The position numbers and the translations under genes were made by a program. The notes beneath the pieces were generated by a model. It was not told the DNA's origin. It ran no database searches and was given only the letters and a program-made list of their open reading frames with translations. A DNA stretch of 64,000 nucleotides from Solen grandis (Eukaryota; Mollusca; Bivalvia; Adapedonta; Solenidae), in assembly GCA_021229015.1 (NCBI GenBank), contig CM037789.1:28348702-28412701 (forward strand). Reading direction: 5' to 3'. Below, piece after piece: positions 59,433 to 64,000 of this stretch (positions are counted from its first letter, which is position 1; each line of letters opens with the position of its first letter).

Positions 59433-61042
59433 CAATCGAATTTAGGTTAACGAAGGAAATGCTTTATTGGTACGAATAGTACATATTCAGGGATTATTAT
59501 TGAAAACCAACTCATACATAGATAACAATATTTGATTATTGCGTTCATACATTATGCACAACTGTTTATACACACAAACATAAACAAAGATTTATTTGCT
59601 TAACAGAACATATGATTTGTCATGAAAATGTCAATCTCTTTCAAATGATGTTCTTGGTATTTTATTTGCCATTGTTTGCAAAATTGAACAAAATCAAATT
59701 CCTAACATTGGTGCAAAAATTTGCTTTACCTACATAATCTCTACGAAGTATATAGACGTGAACTGTCAGCTTCAGTTCTGAGTATCAAATATTTATCACT
59801 TCATCATGACGTCATTATTTGTACTGCCTTTTGTTAAGACACTGATTAGGGGTACGGTTTGAGCACAGCCAGTTGTAAAGCCATAGTCAAAAGCATGCTT
59901 ATGTTAACGCTCTTACTGATTTCATTAAAGTATAAAGAAGAAAGTTTAATTCTTATGCATCAGATTTAGGGCAAACTATTACAAATATCATGAAAAAAAT
60001 ATTCAGCCTAACTTAAAGAGATAAACAGTAAATATCAGACAATAATAATTTTTCCTCGTGGCAATTCATTTTATGTTATATAAAAGGAGAATGTTTGAAC
60101 GTCATTCTGTTTGTAGAATAAAACATATACCTATTCTCACTAATACTTTTCCTTTTACAAAATCTTCACTACATTTATATTGAATCATACCTTTTTATTA
60201 TCTACAAAAAAGCTTAAAAATAACAACTGTACAAAGAACTCGCAAAATCATAGAAATGACAGCAATAGGAATCCATAAATCAGTTATATTCATATGACAA
60301 TCGTTGGATACCCTCGGCTGACTTATTCAGTTTCATTTACATAACATCAAGCCGTAGGGAAATAGGCAAGCAAACCATCGTAATACAGTAGATATTGACT
60401 GAATTATCGATCAATGATGAGGCGTCTTATAAATGCAATACTCTTTACCGCAGAGGCTTTAAAGTCACGGATACAATGACAAGATTAGATTTTAATTATT
60501 TTACTATTTCCCTTGGTAAAGAAATTGAAACAAGATTTGATGATAAAAATAAGAAATAAGAAAAGGTCCCAGATGGAATAGAACTCAGGACACTTGAGCG
60601 GCACTCTTTCTGATTGAGCTTATTCCACAACTGTTGAACAAAGGTACAAATGAGGTTATTTACAGGTAAAAAACTGTATCAAAACAACAACAGCACTAAA
60701 CTGTTCGACAGCTTACATTCACTACTTTACTGCATTAATTACACAAAACGTTCATTTTTACGGTTGCTTATTAACAAGATAAACAATACACATAACTTAT
60801 CCCACACATCATTTAATAAACATTAAACCATGTTTTATTAAAAACACATTACAGTAAAAAAAAAAATCTAATTAATAACTTATTAAACATTATCAATCAC
60901 ACGCAAAACTATTTGAAACTATTTGATTCGCCCAAACAATAACAAAGAAAATCATTGCTCACTGGGATCAAATCTTTACATTCGACTGCAATATCAATTT
61001 GCACATGTGCCAACGGAAGTGCAAGCCCATTTTAATTGGACA
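59433..61042. other. Non-coding sequence, possible tRNA-like SINE relic
   Basis: No gene is recognised. At 60,560-60,640 the minus strand holds 'TAAGCTCAATCAGAAAGAGT' and 'GAGTTCTATTCC', weak A- and B-box-like text that may be an old tRNA-derived SINE. Confidence 0.35.

Positions 61043-61099
<57 letters not shown>
61043..61099. repeat. (AT)n microsatellite
   Basis: A pure TA dinucleotide run of about 57 bases. Confidence 0.95.
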
Positions 61100-61101
<2 letters not shown>

Positions 61102-61705
61102 CTTAATTACAGTAATATATAAATGAACTTGCTGTTTCAGTTCTAGACCTCCGTCTTATGTTTTACAATTTTCATAATACTAAGCGAAACTCGCGTGTTT
61201 CGGTCATACCTGCATGACGTGGATACAATTTTTTACTCTACAACGACAGCTATAAAAAAATTTAAGTATGAGTGACGTAGACATATTTCAACAGAACTTC
61301 TACAGATAGGTTTTCATAAAAAGACATAAATACAGTCTGGTTTAAGCATTATTCTGTGTTATATTAGTCAATGCGATAGCACTCAAGTATCTTTAATTAG
61401 AAACCTTCAAGAGTAAACATAAGGATGATAGTAATAATACAAAGTCATTGTTGCGCTGCAATATGTTTAACGAATTACGAATTAAACTGTAAACAATGGA
61501 CATAATAAACAGAAAACTATATAAACACCATTCACAGACAATCATGACTAGTGCCATAAGATACTGAAACAATAAAGTCTCAATTATTTAAGCAATTAAA
61601 TGTATAAAAGTCAAATCTTCAACGCACAAAGTAGATGTGCAAAATGTATATATACAAGAGCTTCAAAATAAACATGTATTCCAGATAAACAGGTTGGTCA
61701 GGAGG

Positions 61706-61733
61706 ACAGAGAGAGAGAGAGAGAGAGAGAGAG
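61706..61733. repeat. (GA)n microsatellite
   Basis: A pure GA run of about 28 bases. No gene is seen around it (61,100-62,150). Confidence 0.95.
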
Positions 61734-62159
61734 ATGAACGGTCAAAAGAGGCGTGAACTGGAGTCTTCCGATGTATTCATAAATTATGTTATCGTAATTT
61801 CCACTAAATGCTGTGTTGCCTCATGAGATAAACAATTACTTTCTTTAGTTTTGAATTTTCGGGATTTAAGTTGCATTGTAACAATGCAGATCCTGATTAG
61901 TCAACATGATAAATATTATGACAGCGTAAAGACTCATTTCACCTTTACTGAAATATGCTGAACCAAAAAGGAAACTGACCTTTTCAATATTGTTTTCTAT
62001 GTGTCTTCAAATTGAAACGAATTTTGTGAAATTTTGAGCCGCTTGGACAAATATTACAGATTGCCTCAAAATAATACAATTGTCTGTTTTAGAACAAAAC
62101 AAAAACCTTTTTAAAAGAATGGAAAGTTGAGTATTACTTTTTAGTGAGTTTTACATTTT

Positions 62160-62345
62160 CGGGGTATATAAGGGTAGTTCTAGGAATGGTTGGCCCGGTT
62201 TCAGAATAATGTGAATATGGGTGGTAATATTCCATTTGTCTACGGCATAATATCGTAGTGTGGCAGCACTATATCTGTCTAATGTAGACAAAATTCCCCA
62301 AATGACTAAAATACTGTCAGCGGGACGTTATACCCAAATCACACA
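62160..62345 (+). mobile_element. Bivalve SINE-like repeat
   Basis: It carries 'GGAATGGTTGGCCCGGTTTC', 'GTCTACGGCATAATA', 'AGTGTGGCAGCACTATA' and 'AGCGGGACGTTATACCCAAA'. I recall such text from abundant bivalve short repeats ending in 'GACGTTAAACCC'. No polymerase III boxes are visible in this copy. Confidence 0.5.
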
Positions 62346-63496
62346 TTCTCGGGCTTTAGGGTACAATGTTAAGCAGAAAATATACTAAATGTCAATTGTT
62401 TAACATATCCTCAATGAACTCTTGACGATGAAATTCACAGAAGCTGAATACAAACAGGTTTTCCAGGTAAAACATGCATGCATGAAGATTTAAAAATTGA
62501 AATAGGATATTTAATGTAGGTTACACAAGTGAAAAAAATAATGCAATTAAGGTATGTATAAGATAAAGTTTAGAGGAAGTGAACGATGCATAAGTGCAGT
62601 AAATATACGCTTAACTGGTAATAAGTAATATCGGTATAGAACATATATATGGATGGGAGAAAAACAAAATTTTAGAACCACACTCCACAAAAATACTATT
62701 TACATACTTTTAGATTTAATACTAAGAAAGTTATTGCAAAATGCAGTAGTATGCAAGTAAAGAAAAAACACGAGTTCGATATATTTCTGTCAAAATATTA
62801 GTAGTATAATCATATGCTTCCTAACCATTGGTATTCTTTTTGTCAAACACTTAAAAAGAAAATACACAGTTCATGTATCTAAGCAATTTAAGGTCCTGTA
62901 ATTCTGATTGAGACAACATGGTCTGCTTTCATAGTAAACACTTTTTTTCACATTCCAACGAAAATTGCGCTATCACTTATTCACTTTTTAAAAGCAATTG
63001 AAGAGAGCTGACAGCAAAATTATCTTAAGTGTATAAGGAAGTTTAAGGAGATTGAACAGTTTCGTGAGAAACCCATGGTATTTGGTTTTCACGCTTAAAC
63101 CAGAATTATGTAATTTTCTTAATGAGAAATCAATTTTTGTACAGTCCTTCAACTTTGTCTTAAATATATGTAACATAACAAGGAACATATCGTGTAATTG
63201 TGGTATTAAATTTCTATAGATTAATATTGCGAATAAAATTATAATTTCAATATCCAATGTTATCTACATCCTTTTACAGTTCACGTTTTCTGAATAATTT
63301 CAAGATATGATATTTATGTTCATTGATGTGCACGAGTTTGTTGAATGTTACAAGAACGTTGTATCTGATACAATACTTAGCAGAATTTAGATTTCTAATG
63401 GAAAACGGATTGGACTTTATGGAATCATTTGGATAGCATAAACACCTTGCATGATGGTTTGTTGTACATTCCAACAATAAGGGTCATGTCACTTAC
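62346..63496. other. Non-coding sequence left of the TRIM/NHL-like exon
   Basis: No exon or repeat can be supported. Two minus-strand open frames (62,988-63,257 and 63,274-63,477) have no motif. They may be intron or 3' flank of the neighbouring gene. Confidence 0.4.
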
Positions 63497-64000
63497 CCGA
63501 AACGTCAAAGATAAAGGCTTTTGTATACCATCTGTTTGTGTTAACAGTTGTTTATATAAGGTGCCATCATTCTTCACCAGACAAACATTGTTTGAATGAC
63601 GCCCACAAACTAAAACATTGTCCTGGTCATCTACATAAATTCCTTGTGGATTGTTGATGTCTCCTTTTTTTGGAAAAGCAACTCACCTCCCTGATCAATA
63701 CAAGTAACTGTATTGCTCCCGTAACATGAAAGATAGATTTTATCTTCTTTGGCACTCACACATACATAGTATGGTACCTGTATAGAATGCTTTCTCAAAG
63801 TATCGTGTTTAATCTTTCTCTGAAGCTGGCCAGTTTTGTCAAATACAAGAACTTCTCCTTCTTTAGCACCTTTTTGGGTAGAAGTATATATGTTGGAACT
63901 CTTCACGGCAACGCCATAACATTTTTCATCAATATCAATTTTCTTCTGAATTTGAAATGTTTGTTGTTACAGTACACATAAGAAATTTCTTCTCATATGG
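63497..64000 (-). pseudogene. TRIM/NHL-like beta-propeller exon, partial, with two frameshifts
   Basis: The minus strand encodes repeat-propeller text: 'EISYVYCNN', then after a frame change 'QIQKKIDIDEKCYGVAVK', 'EGEVLVFDKTGQLQRKI', 'VPYYVCVSAKEDKIYLSC', 'GSNTVTCIDQGGEL'. After a second change in an A7 run (plus 63,664-63,671) come 'GDINNPQGIYVDDQDNVLVC' and 'GTLYKQLLTQTDGIQKPLSL', then a GTAAGT donor at 63,496. This resembles the C-terminal six-bladed propeller of bivalve TRIM-like proteins. It is cut by the window edge. Both breaks are single-base changes, one in a homopolymer, so either sequence error or a young pseudogene is possible. A paralogue lies at 45,084-46,672 on the same strand. 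Confidence 0.6.

Overview
The window is nuclear DNA of a metazoan, most likely a bivalve mollusc and probably a heterodont clam. It is AT-rich and intron-rich, and it is crowded with small repeats I associate with bivalve genomes: elements that open with a 'GGGCCATGATGGCCC' palindrome and close with a 'GAGCACGTTGTGCTC' hairpin, tRNA-derived SINEs, (ACGG)n tails and tetranucleotide or dinucleotide runs. No prokaryotic gene organisation, CRISPR array or viral gene is visible. The organism call rests on repeat style and protein similarity recalled from memory, not on a search.

The one well-supported gene is a sodium-coupled bicarbonate transporter of the SLC4 family on the minus strand. Ten coding exons between 35,986 and 14,211 give at least 653 residues in order, from about transmembrane segment 3 to the stop codon. 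All splice phases agree. The N-terminal cytoplasmic domain and first membrane segments should lie right of a 100-N assembly gap (35,987-36,086), but I could not find them. Two oddities sit inside the gene. One exon carries a one-base insertion in a G run. Another exon is preceded by a 76-bp minisatellite whose unit contains that exon's own 3' splice site and first 51 coding bases, so nine copies of the acceptor are present.

Layout. 1-11,300: intergenic and repeat-rich, with a LINE reverse-transcriptase relic, a promoter-like NRF1/YY1 patch, a terminal-inverted-repeat element, 45-bp and 50-bp tandem arrays and a large Helentron/pearl-like element. 11,300-14,210: downstream flank or long 3' UTR of the SLC4 gene, including an 81-nt hairpin that pairs better as minus-strand RNA. 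14,211-35,986: the SLC4 gene, whose introns hold four of the five copies of a 242-bp TTAA-flanked MITE, hAT-like MITEs, SINEs and several Helentron-like elements. 36,087 to about 56,800: sequence that looks like uncorrected long-read data, with inflated homopolymers throughout. Familiar repeats and a TRIM/NHL-like gene can still be made out beneath the errors. 56,800-64,000: normal-quality sequence with a 1,020-bp mariner-type element carrying an internally deleted transposase, microsatellites, and at the right edge part of a second TRIM/NHL-like gene with frameshifts.

The genes do not form an operon or pathway. The SLC4 transporter would act in pH regulation, bicarbonate supply and possibly shell mineralisation. 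The TRIM/NHL-like genes belong to a family that is expanded in bivalves. The most interesting signals are the splice-acceptor minisatellite, the minus-strand hairpin, a SINE insertion whose empty site is preserved in a nearby intronic duplication, and the error-laden tract.
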